Assembly (NCBI GenBank): GCA_900556415.1
Contig: USOU01000004.1
Location: 1 to 64,000 of the forward strand
Reading direction: 5' to 3'
DNA: 64,000 nucleotides
Origin: an uncultured Collinsella sp.
GTDB taxonomy: Bacteria > Actinomycetota > Coriobacteriia > Coriobacteriales > Coriobacteriaceae
Shown here: piece after piece, positions 54,259-63,493 of the stretch
Layout of the letters: every line of letters starts with the position of its first letter
Position numbering within the stretch: the stretch's first letter is position 1
Notes under the pieces: generated by a model
Seen by the model: the letters and a program-made list of their open reading frames with translations, nothing else
What the model was told of the DNA's origin: nothing
The model's database searches: none
Position numbers and translations under genes: made by a program

Positions 54259-55116
54259 ATGACCGATAGTAGCAAGAGCGCACTCTCTCTCATTAGCACC
54301 CACCAGGGATACAGCGAGTCCGAACAGCGCATTGTTGACTATATTTTGGAGCACCAGTCCGAGGCGCCGCGTCTGACGGCCGCCCAACTTTCGCGTGCCG
54401 CCGCCACATCCGAGGCAACCGTTTCGCGCTTCTGCCGCAAACTCGGCTTTGGCAGCTTCCGCAGCTTTCAGTTTTCGTTGGCGCGTGATTTGGAGAGCCA
54501 ACGTAACGAGGGCGTAACAGACGAGGTCTCGCTCGATAGCATGGAGCAGAGCCTTAAGAATATCTTGGCTGCCAAGGTCAGCGAGCTTAACGCGACCATC
54601 GACGGGATCGACCACGATACGCTGGCGGCCGTTGTGCACGCGTTAAAGAATGCAGGCGTTATTGAGTTTGCGGCCGTAGGCAACACCAACGCCGTCGCGC
54701 TCGACGCGACGTTCAAGTTCTCACAGCTGGGCCTTCGCTGCATGGCAAGCACCATCAGCGAGACCTCGATCGGCTTTGCGCTCACCTTGCGCCCCGGCGA
54801 CGTTATCGTGCTGATCTCGAACTCCGGCAAGTCGCGCCGTCTGAATCGCATGGCAAAAGCGGCTCGCGACTGCGGTGCCACCGTAGTCGTCATCAGCAGC
54901 GACAGCAAGTCTCCGCTTGCTCGCCTGGCCGACTACACCTTTAATACCGTCAATCACGAGGCACTGCTGACAACGGGCGACTTCGCGTTCTCCAAGATGA
55001 GCGCCACGATGATCATAGAGGTCATCTACAACTTCCTGCTGCCCGAAATCGAGGACGCCCGAGAGCACATCAGCTACTACGAGGAGCTCATCCAGCCCGA
55101 TAAGGTCGTGGAGTAG
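54259..55116 (+). CDS. RpiR/MurR-family transcriptional regulator
   Basis: A 285-residue regulator. The N-terminal HTH_6 domain (1-75) has LSRAAATSEATVSRFCRKLG. The C-terminal SIS domain binds a sugar phosphate (..VIEFAAVGNTNAVALDATFK.., ..VIVLISNSGKSRRLNRMAKA..). Such proteins sense phosphosugars. Its divergent placement to fruA makes fructose-PTS control likely (inference). A ribosome binding site (CCAGGAGCC) precedes ATG. A terminator inside a long inverted repeat follows. Confidence 0.88.
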   Translation: MTDSSKSALSLISTHQGYSESEQRIVDYILEHQSEAPRLTAAQLSRAAATSEATVSRFCRKLGFGSFRSFQFSLARDLESQRNEGVTDEVSLDSMEQSLKNILAAKVSELNATIDGIDHDTLAAVVHALKNAGVIEFAAVGNTNAVALDATFKFSQLGLRCMASTISETSIGFALTLRPGDVIVLISNSGKSRRLNRMAKAARDCGATVVVISSDSKSPLARLADYTFNTVNHEALLTTGDFAFSKMSATMIIEVIYNFLLPEIEDAREHISYYEELIQPDKVVE

Positions 55117-55144
55117 GCGACTTGGGGAGCCGATAGACGCCACT

Positions 55145-55307
55145 CGCCACGAATCCGGCCCATCTACTACGTTTTAACCGTATGGCGCAACCATATACCG
55201 AAAATAGCGAAAACCGCAGGCGTTCTACCTGCGGTTTTCTTTTTGCAATTCTTGGCGTGGTAGCCGATAGCCTGTTAAACGTAGTAGATGGGGCGGTTTC
55301 GTGGCGG
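55145..55307. repeat. Long inverted repeat enclosing a bidirectional terminator
   Basis: The left arm (55145-55178, CCCATCTACTACGTTT core) is the near-exact inverse of 55274-55307 over about 34 bp. The interior holds the terminator at 55209-55245. It lies between the convergent rpiR-type and recN genes. Confidence 0.8.
55209..55245. terminator. Bidirectional terminator between RpiR gene and recN
   Basis: GAAAACCGCAGG / CCTGCGGTTTTC stem, then TTTTTG on the plus strand and a T-rich stretch on the minus strand. Confidence 0.85.
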
Positions 55308-55337
55308 CCGTGTCGGACATGCATGTAGCGGCTCGGG

Positions 55338-56966
55338 CTAAGCACGTGCCTCCGCAAGCATCTGCTTGGCATGCGCTAGGCTTGCCTCCGATTGATCGCC
55401 GCTGAGCATACGGGCAATCTCGGCAGTGCGAGCCTCGCCGACAACTTCGTCTAAATGCGTCTGGGGAACGTCGCCGGGCTCTTTACTGACCACGTAATGC
55501 TTGTCGGCCATGACCGCAACCTGCGCCAGGTGCGTTACGACGATGACCTGATGCGTGGCGGCAAGATCGGTCAGCACGCCAGCAAGAGCACGAGCCGTGG
55601 AGCCGCCGACACCAGCATCGACCTCGTCAAATACCAGCGTGTCGACGCCGTCCGAATTACCCAAGACTACCTTGCTCGCAAGCATGACGCGGCTCAGCTC
55701 ACCGCCCGAGGCGATGCGGCGCAGAGGGCGCGGCGTGAGGCCGGCGCCGCTGCGGTACAAAAGCTCATAGCTCGAAGGACCAGCAGGTGTCCATTCGGCG
55801 CGGGGAAGATTGCGCGACTCCCAGACGAGTTCGGCGCTGCCCATTTCCAGACGCGCCATTTGGCGGCCAACCTCGTGACAAAAACGCGGGGCTGCCGTAT
55901 TGCGTGCACGCTTAAGTGCCTTGGCGGCGGCGAACAGTTCGCGCTCCGCCGCGCCCAGCGCTTCGCGCGCCTTCTTGATCTGCTCATCACCATCGTCTAC
56001 CAGCGACAACAGCTCTTGCGAGCGATCGCGCATGGCAAACACGTCGTCCATGGTGGGACCCCACTGCCGCAAAAGTCCCTTAAGGTCGGAATACCGCTCG
56101 CGCATGCGAGCGAGCTCGCGAGGGTCAAAGGCGACCCCATCGCGATAAGAACGCAGCTCGTTAGCACAATCCTCAAGCGAAATGCAGGCATCCGAGAGGG
56201 CATCGGCGATGTCGCCCAGCTTGCGGTCAACGGTCGCCATGCGTGACAGCTCTGCCACGGCGCCGTTCACGGCATCGAGCGCTCCCCCTTCGGCAGCAAG
56301 AGAAGCATGGGCTTCGTTAGCCGTCGCTACCAGCACTTCGGCATGCTCCGAGCGCGGTAGAAGCTCCTCGAGCTCCTCGTACTCGCCCGGCTTGGGTTCG
56401 ACCTCGGCGATACGCTCCAGCGCGAAGCGCGCCTCCTCGACGCGACTCCCCTGCGCACGCGACGCCTCCTCTACGCGACGAAGCTCCTTGGCAGCCGCAC
56501 GCGACGCCTTGAAGCAGGCACGGTACTTTTCCAGTGCCTCGAGCGCAGAGCGACCAGCCCAGGCATCAACCATGGCAACATGATGCGCCGGATCGAGCAG
56601 ACGCTGATGTTCATGCTGACCGCACAGATCCATCATCACGCCGACGCGCTCGGAAAGCTCGCGCACACTGGCGATGCGACCGTCAATCCTGACGCGGCTG
56701 CGACCCTCGGCAGAAAGGCTGCGCTGCACGGTGAAGCCCTCCGTGTCGTGCGGGCCATCGAACAGGCGCGCCTCGACGCTCGCAAGCGCCTCACCCTCGC
56801 GCACGGTCGACGAATCCGCGCGTTCGCCCAAGATGAGCTTAAGCGCCGAGAGCAGCGCAGTCTTGCCGGCGCCAGTCTCGCCGGTCAGGACCGTTAGGCC
56901 CGCGCTGGGCACCAGCGTCGCTTCACGAATGAGTGCAATGTTTGAAACCTGCAGCTCATCGATCAT
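55338..56966 (-). CDS. recN: DNA repair protein RecN
   Basis: A 542-residue SMC-like ATPase acting in double-strand break repair. The N-terminal Walker A is TGETGAGKTALLSALKLILG. Helical coiled-coil arms occupy about 155-360. The C-terminal lobe has ASGGELSRVMLA (signature), DTLVFDEVDAGVGGSTARAL (Walker B), and VIVVTHLAQVA. Its start overlaps nadK by 11 bases, so it is the last gene of the long minus-strand operon. Confidence 0.95.
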   Translation of the reverse strand: MIDELQVSNIALIREATLVPSAGLTVLTGETGAGKTALLSALKLILGERADSSTVREGEALASVEARLFDGPHDTEGFTVQRSLSAEGRSRVRIDGRIASVRELSERVGVMMDLCGQHEHQRLLDPAHHVAMVDAWAGRSALEALEKYRACFKASRAAAKELRRVEEASRAQGSRVEEARFALERIAEVEPKPGEYEELEELLPRSEHAEVLVATANEAHASLAAEGGALDAVNGAVAELSRMATVDRKLGDIADALSDACISLEDCANELRSYRDGVAFDPRELARMRERYSDLKGLLRQWGPTMDDVFAMRDRSQELLSLVDDGDEQIKKAREALGAAERELFAAAKALKRARNTAAPRFCHEVGRQMARLEMGSAELVWESRNLPRAEWTPAGPSSYELLYRSGAGLTPRPLRRIASGGELSRVMLASKVVLGNSDGVDTLVFDEVDAGVGGSTARALAGVLTDLAATHQVIVVTHLAQVAVMADKHYVVSKEPGDVPQTHLDEVVGEARTAEIARMLSGDQSEASLAHAKQMLAEARA

Positions 56967-57816
56967 GGCGAACTCCGTAGAACACGCGGCTTACCGAGTT
57001 GTAGAAGCTCTCGGGGCCATAGTCGAGCAGCAGCACATCGCCGGGACCGCGACGCACGGCCACGCTCTCGACGGTGCCATCGCAGGTAATAAACTGCCCG
57101 TCGATGGCAATAGCCGGCACACTCGGGCGGTCATCGGACATAAAAATCTCGACAACATCGCTCGGCGAGGTCAAAAAGGCACGGGCCTGAATAGTATGCG
57201 GCGCGATCGGCACGCAGACCATGCCCGTGTAATCCGGACTCACGATAGGACCGCCGGCACTGAGGGCATAGCCCGTGGAACCGGTTGCCGTGGACACGAC
57301 CACGCCATCGCCACGCAGGCGATCGATATGGTGGCCCGACACGGTGATGTCGAACTCGACCATATCGGACAGGGGCCCACGCGTGAGTGCCATGTCGTTG
57401 AGGGCGAACGAACGCACGACATCCTTTGTGCCGTCCTCGCGCACGGAAACGATGTCTGCGGCGATCGTAGCGCGACGGCTCACGTGGAGCTCACCGGACA
57501 GGGCATCGCTCACAACCTGCAATATATCGCGCTCCTCGGGACTCGCTGCGGTCAAAAAACCTAGATGACCATAGGAAAGACCAAGAATGGGAATCTCGCG
57601 ATAGTTGAGGATGCGGGCAGCCCGCAAAAGCGTGCCGTCGCCGCCGAGCGTGATGACCAAGTCGGCATCGTCGACATCGGGCGTCTTCTGAATCTTCGAG
57701 CGCTGATCGGCCGCCCATGCGACCTCGTAGCCCTGGCGCGTCAGCCAGAGCTCGAGCATCAGGCCGCTCTCGACCGCCTCTTGCTTGTAGTAATTGGGAA
57801 CCAGAAAGACCTTCAT
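56956..57816 (-). CDS. nadK: NAD kinase
   Basis: A 286-residue enzyme making NADP from NAD and ATP. The GGDG motif lies in DLVITLGGDGTLLRAARI (about 55-72), the NE/D-type loop near ..FALNDMALTRGP.., and the C-terminal domain has TGSTGYALSAGGPIVSP. It overlaps tlyA (four bases) and recN, a common order in Actinomycetota and Firmicutes. Confidence 0.95.
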   Translation of the reverse strand: MKVFLVPNYYKQEAVESGLMLELWLTRQGYEVAWAADQRSKIQKTPDVDDADLVITLGGDGTLLRAARILNYREIPILGLSYGHLGFLTAASPEERDILQVVSDALSGELHVSRRATIAADIVSVREDGTKDVVRSFALNDMALTRGPLSDMVEFDITVSGHHIDRLRGDGVVVSTATGSTGYALSAGGPIVSPDYTGMVCVPIAPHTIQARAFLTSPSDVVEIFMSDDRPSVPAIAIDGQFITCDGTVESVAVRRGPGDVLLLDYGPESFYNSVSRVFYGVRHDR

Positions 57817-58625
57817 AGCGTTGCCGCTTTCTCGCTCAAAGCCGATACCTGTGCTTGCAGCTCGTCTTTCGAGCGCTCGCCGGGGGCGAGCCTCATGCCG
57901 TACAGGAAAAACTCCACGTTACCCTTGGCGCCATGGATGGGCGACACGCACACGTCGACCGGGAACAGGCCCTTCGCGGCAAAAAGCTCGATTGCCGCAA
58001 CGAGCGTGTCGACACGCACAGAGGGGTCAGTCACGATACCGCCCTCGCCCACTAGCGCTGCCGGAGCCTCAAACTGCGGCTTTACCAGCGTACAAAACGA
58101 ACCCATAGGCGTCAGGCACGCCAGCACCGCATCGATGATGTTCGCGATGCTGGTAAACGACACGTCGCACACGGCCAGGTCGATAGCGCTCTCATAGCCA
58201 AGCTCAGGCAGCTGCGTCACGTTGGTGCGCTCGTGCAGCGTCACGCGATCGTCCTGACGTAGCGACCAATCGAACTGGGCACGTCCCACGTCAACCGAGA
58301 CGACGGACGCGGCGCCGCGCTTAAGCAGACAATCGGTAAAACCGCCGGTAGAACACCCCACATCCAGGCAGGCAAGGCCCGTCGGGTCGATATCAAACGC
58401 ATCGAGCGCGCCCTCGAGCTTAAGGCCGCCGCGCCCAACATACGGGATGCGACCCTTCACATGCAACGGCAGGCCCGGGGCAACCTTAAGCCCCGGCGAG
58501 GTCAAGCGCTCACCACCGCTCGAAACCAAGCCGGCCATAAGAGTGCGAAGGGCATCCGCGCGATCGGCGCAGATGCCCTGTGAAATCAGTTCGTCATCAA
58601 GACGCACACGCTTCATGAATGCCAT
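57813..58625 (-). CDS. tlyA: TlyA-family rRNA 2'-O-methyltransferase
   Basis: A 270-residue protein. The N-terminal S4 RNA-binding domain (about 4-60: VRLDDELISQG..) is followed by an FtsJ-like methyltransferase with VGRGGLKLEGALDAFD, the SAM site LDVGCSTGGFTDCLL, VVSVDVGRAQ and LAVCDVSFTSI. TlyA methylates the 2'-OH of cytidines in 16S and 23S rRNA and affects capreomycin sensitivity in mycobacteria. The start at 58625 overlaps the xseB stop as TGATG; ATG at 58616 is an alternative. Confidence 0.92.
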   Translation of the reverse strand: MAFMKRVRLDDELISQGICADRADALRTLMAGLVSSGGERLTSPGLKVAPGLPLHVKGRIPYVGRGGLKLEGALDAFDIDPTGLACLDVGCSTGGFTDCLLKRGAASVVSVDVGRAQFDWSLRQDDRVTLHERTNVTQLPELGYESAIDLAVCDVSFTSIANIIDAVLACLTPMGSFCTLVKPQFEAPAALVGEGGIVTDPSVRVDTLVAAIELFAAKGLFPVDVCVSPIHGAKGNVEFFLYGMRLAPGERSKDELQAQVSALSEKAATL

Positions 58626-58891
58626 CAACCATTCGTATCCGGAGATGCAGCCTGGCCATCCTGTGATTCGCTTGCCGCATCCTCATCGTATTCTTGCTCG
58701 AGCTTATCGGCCTCACGCGGCGTCAGCTCAAACTTGTCGACCATATCGACCGCGCGAGAGCCGAGCTCAATCGCCTCGTCAAACAGATCGAGCGAACGCT
58801 CCAAGGACGTATCCTTGGAGCGAACGGTAGCGATAATCTGGTCCAAGCGGTCCGAGATCTCGTCGAAGTTGCGGACAGAACCCTCTGGCAT
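58625..58891 (-). CDS. xseB: Exodeoxyribonuclease VII small subunit
   Basis: An 88-residue XseB: SVRNFDEISDRLDQIIATVR then LERSLDLFDEAIELGSRAV, the conserved two-helix fold, with a 25-residue acidic tail. The large subunit xseA is not adjacent and must lie elsewhere if the enzyme works. It sits two bases after nusB and is coupled to tlyA. Confidence 0.9.
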   Translation of the reverse strand: MPEGSVRNFDEISDRLDQIIATVRSKDTSLERSLDLFDEAIELGSRAVDMVDKFELTPREADKLEQEYDEDAASESQDGQAASPDTNG

Positions 58892-58893
58892 GG

Positions 58894-59472
58894 CTACTCC
58901 TCGACGGAGTCGATGTCGGCCTCGTCGACCTCTGCAGCATCCGCATCCTCGGCCAGCACACCAGCGGCAACCTTAGCGGCAGCCTCGGCAGCCTGGGCCT
59001 CCTCACGGGCGCGATCCTCGGCCAACAGCTCCTTATACAGATCCTCACCCGGCAGCTCCTCGCTGCGAGCGATCTTGCCCAGCACGCCGTTAACGAACTT
59101 GGCAGATTGATCGGTACCGTAGGCCTTGGCGATCTCGACGGCCTCGTTGATGACGATGGCGTCCGAGACCTCCTCGTCGGTGAGGAAGCGCATCTCGTAG
59201 ACGGCGATGCGCAGAAGGTTGCGGTCGGCACCGGGCATGCGCATAAGATCCCAGTTCTTGGCGACGGCGCGCAGGGCGCAGTCGATGCGATCGATATGCT
59301 CGTAGGCACCGCGGCAAAGCTCCAGCGCATAGGGGTCGAGGGGACCCTTCGAGATCAGGAAATCGCCCTCGAGGACGCGCTCGAGCGGGCTGTCCGTGGC
59401 CTCGGCCTGGAACAGCAGCTGCAGCGCCTGACTGCGGGCAAGCGTGCGCCCGCGATAAACCTTAAGGCTCAA
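58894..59472 (-). CDS. nusB: Transcription antitermination factor NusB
   Basis: A 192-residue protein. The all-helical NusB domain (about 8-145) has GRTLARSQALQLLFQAEATD, ..NLLRIAVYEMRFL.., and AIVINEAVEIAKAYGTDQSA, KFVNGVLGKIAR. It binds boxA RNA with NusE for rRNA antitermination. The C-terminus is extended by about 45 Ala/Glu-rich acidic residues, unlike the ~140-residue norm. It lies three bases after asp23. Confidence 0.94.
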   Translation of the reverse strand: MSLKVYRGRTLARSQALQLLFQAEATDSPLERVLEGDFLISKGPLDPYALELCRGAYEHIDRIDCALRAVAKNWDLMRMPGADRNLLRIAVYEMRFLTDEEVSDAIVINEAVEIAKAYGTDQSAKFVNGVLGKIARSEELPGEDLYKELLAEDRAREEAQAAEAAAKVAAGVLAEDADAAEVDEADIDSVEE

Positions 59473-59475
59473 AGG

Positions 59476-59838
59476 TTACTCCTTGGGGAAAACGAGGCCG
59501 TCGATGCAAACGTCAACGCGCTCGACCTCGACACCCACCTGGGCATCGATGGCTGCGACCACAGCGGCGCGAACGGCCTCGGCGAGTTTCTTGAACGGAT
59601 AGCCAAAGAACACCACGACGCGCACGGTGAGCGCAAGCTTGTCGCCGATGACCTCGGCCTCGACCGCCGGCTCGGAAGCCGGGGCCTTGGACGAGAGCAT
59701 CATGGAGACAAGATTCGTGGCAAGGTCCTTGACGCCAACGGAGGCGATGCCCTCGACATCGGACACGGCGCGCGAGACGATGGCGGTCAAAACATCGGGC
59801 GAAATACCGATGCCGTCAATCTTGATTTCCTGGGGCAT
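59476..59838 (-). CDS. Asp23/Gls24-family protein
   Basis: A 120-residue Asp23 (DUF322) protein: IGISPDVLTAIVSRAVSDVE, GIASVG, and the C-terminal VVFFGYPFKKLAEAVRAA with VERVDVCIDGLVF. The family is linked to envelope stress and alkaline shock. No membrane segment. It lies between efp and nusB, a conserved location in Gram-positive bacteria. Confidence 0.92.
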   Translation of the reverse strand: MPQEIKIDGIGISPDVLTAIVSRAVSDVEGIASVGVKDLATNLVSMMLSSKAPASEPAVEAEVIGDKLALTVRVVVFFGYPFKKLAEAVRAAVVAAIDAQVGVEVERVDVCIDGLVFPKE

Positions 59839-59862
59839 GAGTCCTCCTAGTAAAGTTGGTTG

Positions 59863-60426
59863 CTAGACGCGGGAGACGAACTTGCCGTCGCGGGTGTCAA
59901 CCTTGATGACCTCGCCCTCGTTGAGGTACATGGGGACCTGGATGACAGCGCCGGTGTCGATGGTGGCCGGCTTGGTGGAACCCTGGACGGTGTCGCCCTT
60001 AAAGCCCGGGTCGGTCTGGACGATGGTGGTCTCGATGAACATCGGCGGGGTCACGCCCATGAGCTCGTCGTCGGCGAAGAGCAGCTGGCAGGTGTCGTTC
60101 TCGCGCAGCCACTTGGCGTTCTCGCCCACCATGTCCTCGGGGACGGGAACCTGCTCGTAAGACTCGTTGTCCATGAAGATGTAGTCGGCGCCGTCGTTGT
60201 AGAGGTACTGGAACTCACGGGTGGTGAGCATGACGCTCTCGAACTTGGTACCGGCGTTGCAGGTGTTCTCGACGACACGACCGCTCTTGATATCGCGGGT
60301 CTTGTAGCGCACAAAAGCACCGCCCTTGCCCGGCTTGACGTGCTGGAACTCGACGATGGTGTAAACCTTGTCCTTAATGCGGAGACCGAGGCCGTTCTTG
60401 AAGTCGGCGGTAGAAATGGTAGGCAT
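59863..60426 (-). CDS. efp: Translation elongation factor P
   Basis: A 187-residue EF-P that relieves stalling at polyproline. MPTISTADFKNGLGLRIKDK is at the N-terminus and the modified-loop region QHVKPGKGGAFVRYK has Lys at the tip. Domains II and III follow, ending ..GEVIKVDTRDGKFVSRV. No modification enzyme is encoded nearby. AGAAAGGTCGCT precedes ATG. Confidence 0.96.
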   Translation of the reverse strand: MPTISTADFKNGLGLRIKDKVYTIVEFQHVKPGKGGAFVRYKTRDIKSGRVVENTCNAGTKFESVMLTTREFQYLYNDGADYIFMDNESYEQVPVPEDMVGENAKWLRENDTCQLLFADDELMGVTPPMFIETTIVQTDPGFKGDTVQGSTKPATIDTGAVIQVPMYLNEGEVIKVDTRDGKFVSRV

Positions 60427-60519
60427 AGCGACCTTTCTTCTTATGGGCAGAACGCACAGGCGTCCAAATTACATACGACCGAAATTATACACTTGTAGAC
60501 GGCTGCTGCAGCGAGCGCA

Positions 60520-60563
60520 TAAAAAGAGAACGCGGAGCGCCCGAATTGCTCCGGACGCCCCGC
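60520..60563 (-). terminator. Terminator of the Xaa-Pro peptidase gene
   Basis: Minus-strand GCGGGGCGTCCG / CGGGCGCTCCGC stem with two G-T pairs, then GTTCTCTTTTT. Confidence 0.7.
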
Positions 60564-60585
60564 CTCAAAAATCTATCGGAATGGG

Positions 60586-61716
60586 CTAGCAGTCGATGAC
60601 GTGCAGGTCGTGCGATGTCTTGGTGAAAGGCTCGCAGCCGTTCTCGGTGACCACGCCGTAGTCCTCCAGGCGCACGCCGCCCACGCCGGGCAGGTACACG
60701 CCGGGCTCCATGGTGATAACCGAGCCGACCTCGATAATGTTCTTGCTGCGGTTGAAGTTGGGCAGCTCGTGGATGTCGATGCCCACGCCGTGGCCCAGAC
60801 CATGGTTGTAGTAATCGCCGTAGCCGGCATCGCCGATGATCTTCTTGGAAAGCTTGAAAATGTCGTTGCCCTCAACGCCCGGATGGATGGCGGCGACGCA
60901 CTCCTCGTGTGTACGGCGCACGAGCGCGTACAGGTCGAGCTGCTCCTGGGTAGGCTCGCCCATCACGACGGTGCGCGTCATGTCAGAACGATAATCGCAG
61001 TAGCCCGCGCCGTAATCCATGAGGACGAAGTCGCCCTTCTCGATCACACGGTCACTCGGTACGGCGTGCGGGTTGGCGGTGTTGGGACCGCTCGCCACAA
61101 TAGAGCCAAAGGCCAAGCTGTCGGCGCCGTTGGCGAACATAAAGTTCTCGAGCTCGTTGCGAACCTGCTTCTCCGTCATGCCGGGCTTAATAAAGCCGAG
61201 CATGTGCTGGAAGGCGGCGTCGGTGATCGACTGCGCATGGCGCATGAGCTCAATCTCCTCGGCGTCCTTGATAGCGCGCATCTTACGGATGTCGTCATGC
61301 ATCAGCGGCAGCATGCAGGCAACGGAGCGGTCCTCCAGGCCACGTTGGATGCCCTGGTAGAAGTTAATCTGCATGTCATCCTCGACAGCGCAGACGCGGC
61401 ACTTGGTGGCCGCGATCTTGCCGGCGACCCAGCCGGGAATGGTGCCCTCGTCCATGTCGTAGACCCAGGGGCTGCCGGCGGGCGTGTTCTCCTCAAAGCT
61501 GTTGAGGTAGCGCGAGTCGGTGTGGAACAGGCACAGGTCTGCCGTAATAAACGCGGCGTGCGGGAACTCGAAGGTGTAGTCGAAGACGCCCTTCACGCCC
61601 GTGAGCCAACGAAGGTTGGCCTCGTCGCGCACCACGATGGCATCGTAGCCACGCTCGACCATCAGGGCACGGACACGCTCGATACGACCGGCAGGACCGG
61701 CAGCAAACTCAGACAT
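60586..61716 (-). CDS. M24-family Xaa-Pro aminopeptidase
   Basis: A 376-residue creatinase-fold metallopeptidase removing residues before proline. The N-terminal domain is at 1-130. The C-terminal pita-bread domain shows all five metal ligands: [19 protein letters not shown] (two Asp), [15 protein letters not shown] (His), [20 protein letters not shown] (two Glu). It is typically found just upstream of efp, as here. Confidence 0.93.
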   Translation of the reverse strand: MSEFAAGPAGRIERVRALMVERGYDAIVVRDEANLRWLTGVKGVFDYTFEFPHAAFITADLCLFHTDSRYLNSFEENTPAGSPWVYDMDEGTIPGWVAGKIAATKCRVCAVEDDMQINFYQGIQRGLEDRSVACMLPLMHDDIRKMRAIKDAEEIELMRHAQSITDAAFQHMLGFIKPGMTEKQVRNELENFMFANGADSLAFGSIVASGPNTANPHAVPSDRVIEKGDFVLMDYGAGYCDYRSDMTRTVVMGEPTQEQLDLYALVRRTHEECVAAIHPGVEGNDIFKLSKKIIGDAGYGDYYNHGLGHGVGIDIHELPNFNRSKNIIEVGSVITMEPGVYLPGVGGVRLEDYGVVTENGCEPFTKTSHDLHVIDC

Positions 61717-61749
61717 GCAGTTTCCTTTCTTGATGTCCTCAATAAAAGC

Positions 61750-61809
61750 GGGACGGGCCCAATCGGCGCACGGAACCGCGAACGATTCGCAACCGATAAA
61801 ACCCGTCCC
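61750..61809 (-). repeat. Hairpin between AroB-like gene and peptidase gene
   Basis: GGGACGGG (61750-61757) and CCCGTCCC (61802-61809) with inner ATCGG / CCGAT pairs. On the minus strand it is followed by GCTTTTATTG, so it may end transcription of the aroK-aroB segment. Confidence 0.55.
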
Positions 61810-61845
61810 CCAACATGATACGAAAGACGATGGATGTCAATAAAC

Positions 61846-62955
61846 TTAGAGAAGTTCCTTGCGAGAAGCCAAATAGGCTACTGTATGGCGCTCGAGGACA
61901 TCGTCGTCCAAGGCGTTAAGACGAATGGCGCCAAGTGCCGCGGGCAGCGGCAGCATCGTGCGATTGGAGCGCGCGAACTGCTGCCTGCGGAACTCCGCAA
62001 TAAAGTCCGCCGGTTCAAGGTCGAAGGCGAGCTCCTCGATTCCAAAGTCCTCTAGGCAGTCATCAACCTCAAAGACGTAATCGATATCGAAGTCGCAGGC
62101 ATCGTGGGCCAGGCGCGCCTCAAAGCGCATGCCCTCGGACAACAGCTGGTAGGCAGGGACCTGCGCCGCGGCATTGCCCAGGCAGACGCGCAGCGTACGC
62201 TCCCCCGTCTTGCCAAAATCGAGCGCATGGCGAGCGCTCGGGTTCGTGGCCATAAGCACGTCCTTACGGGCGGTCTGGGACCACTGCACGGCATTGACGA
62301 GTGCAACTTCCTCGCCGGCAAGAATCTCAGGAACCGTCTCGGAGAACTGGTTCCAGCGCGACTTGCTGCTCGAGAGCATAGTGCCCACGAGCACCGCATA
62401 GCCAAGCTTAAGGTCCTCGGGGCCGGCCTCGCGAACAAGGTCCAGATTGCACACGACCAGACCGGGCTCGGGGCGTACCGCGATGGCGGGCAGCGCGTGG
62501 TCGCCCGAAGCGACGAGCGGCTCCATCGTCGTGGCGACCGTGAGCATGGCGTCGAATGTCGTCGGCAACAGTGCGCACTCGGTACGACCGCACCACTGGT
62601 TGGCGCACCAGCAAACAACCGAGCAGGTTGCGGCATCGCCAACGGCAACAACCAGGTCATCGCAGGTAATAACGTTAGCCGACAGCGCGCCAAAGACGAC
62701 ATCGGCATCGGACAGGGTGGCGCCATCGGGCGAAACCTCAAGCAAAAGCTGCGAAACGGCAAAGCCGGCATCGACCAGCGCATGATCGACGACCTCACCA
62801 AAGCGCTCGGACACGGCTGCATTCCAAACAACCATCGCTCGCTTGGGCTTGCCCACAGCAGAGGCAAACATGCGCGACAGTTCCTCAAACGCGCCAAGCC
62901 CGACACGAACATCGACACTGCGGTTTTGGAAATTGATGAGTTGACGGCGAATCAT
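61846..62955 (-). CDS. AroB-like (3-dehydroquinate synthase family) protein, degenerate active site
   Basis: A 369-residue protein with weak overall similarity to 3-dehydroquinate synthase and an ATGA overlap with aroK. The NAD-site region reads VVAVGDAATCSVVCW instead of the GGGVxGDxxGF pattern. The block expected to hold LNxGHTxGHAIE reads LDFGKTGERTLRV, so both histidines are replaced. The next metal-ligand region (HGEAV..GM) appears as LLSEGMRFEARLAH. It may be an inactive paralogue or a very divergent enzyme; the assignment rests on context and fold-like patterns. ATG at 62955 is chosen by overlap. Confidence 0.6.
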   Translation of the reverse strand: MIRRQLINFQNRSVDVRVGLGAFEELSRMFASAVGKPKRAMVVWNAAVSERFGEVVDHALVDAGFAVSQLLLEVSPDGATLSDADVVFGALSANVITCDDLVVAVGDAATCSVVCWCANQWCGRTECALLPTTFDAMLTVATTMEPLVASGDHALPAIAVRPEPGLVVCNLDLVREAGPEDLKLGYAVLVGTMLSSSKSRWNQFSETVPEILAGEEVALVNAVQWSQTARKDVLMATNPSARHALDFGKTGERTLRVCLGNAAAQVPAYQLLSEGMRFEARLAHDACDFDIDYVFEVDDCLEDFGIEELAFDLEPADFIAEFRRQQFARSNRTMLPLPAALGAIRLNALDDDVLERHTVAYLASRKELL

Positions 62956-63485
62956 AGCAATCCACGCTCCAAAAGCATCTCGGCACAAAGGTACGAAACA
63001 TCCTCAAAGGACTTATTGCGGATATCGAGGGTAAGATCGGCCGCCTGGCGATACAACGGACGACGATGCTCAAAAAGCAGCGCCGCGTGCTCGGGCGAAC
63101 GGAAATCAGGTCGGGTATCGGACCGGCGAATCTGGCGCATCGAGTCCTCAAAATCGCCTTCGAGGTACACACAGGTACCCATCTGGTGCATGAGCTCGAT
63201 GTTTACCGGCGTCTCGACGATGCCGCCCCCACACGAAACCAACAGGCTGCGCTCGCTTCGAAGCGAACGAAGCGCCGAGGTCTCGAGCTCGCGGAAGCGC
63301 TCCTCGCCCTCGGTCTCAAAGATCTCGGTCACCGACTTGCCGCAACGGCGGACCACCAGGCGATCTGTATCGATAAACCGACGCTTGAACATGTTGCCGA
63401 CGTTACGCGCGAGCGTCGATTTGCCCGCTCCCAAAAAACCGATAAAGAAGATGTGGTCGCAGCCGTGCTTGATGTGCTGGGACAT
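62952..63485 (-). CDS. aroK: Shikimate kinase
   Basis: A 177-residue kinase of the shikimate pathway. Walker A is IGFLGAGKSTLARNVG (about 15-30), shikimate-binding FIDTDRLVVRR (Asp pair), FRELETSALR and the CGGGIVETP loop. The length and motifs are normal for AroK. Eight bases downstream of yqeG and coupled to the AroB-like gene. Confidence 0.92.
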   Translation of the reverse strand: MSQHIKHGCDHIFFIGFLGAGKSTLARNVGNMFKRRFIDTDRLVVRRCGKSVTEIFETEGEERFRELETSALRSLRSERSLLVSCGGGIVETPVNIELMHQMGTCVYLEGDFEDSMRQIRRSDTRPDFRSPEHAALLFEHRRPLYRQAADLTLDIRNKSFEDVSYLCAEMLLERGLL

Positions 63486-63493
63486 AACGAGAC

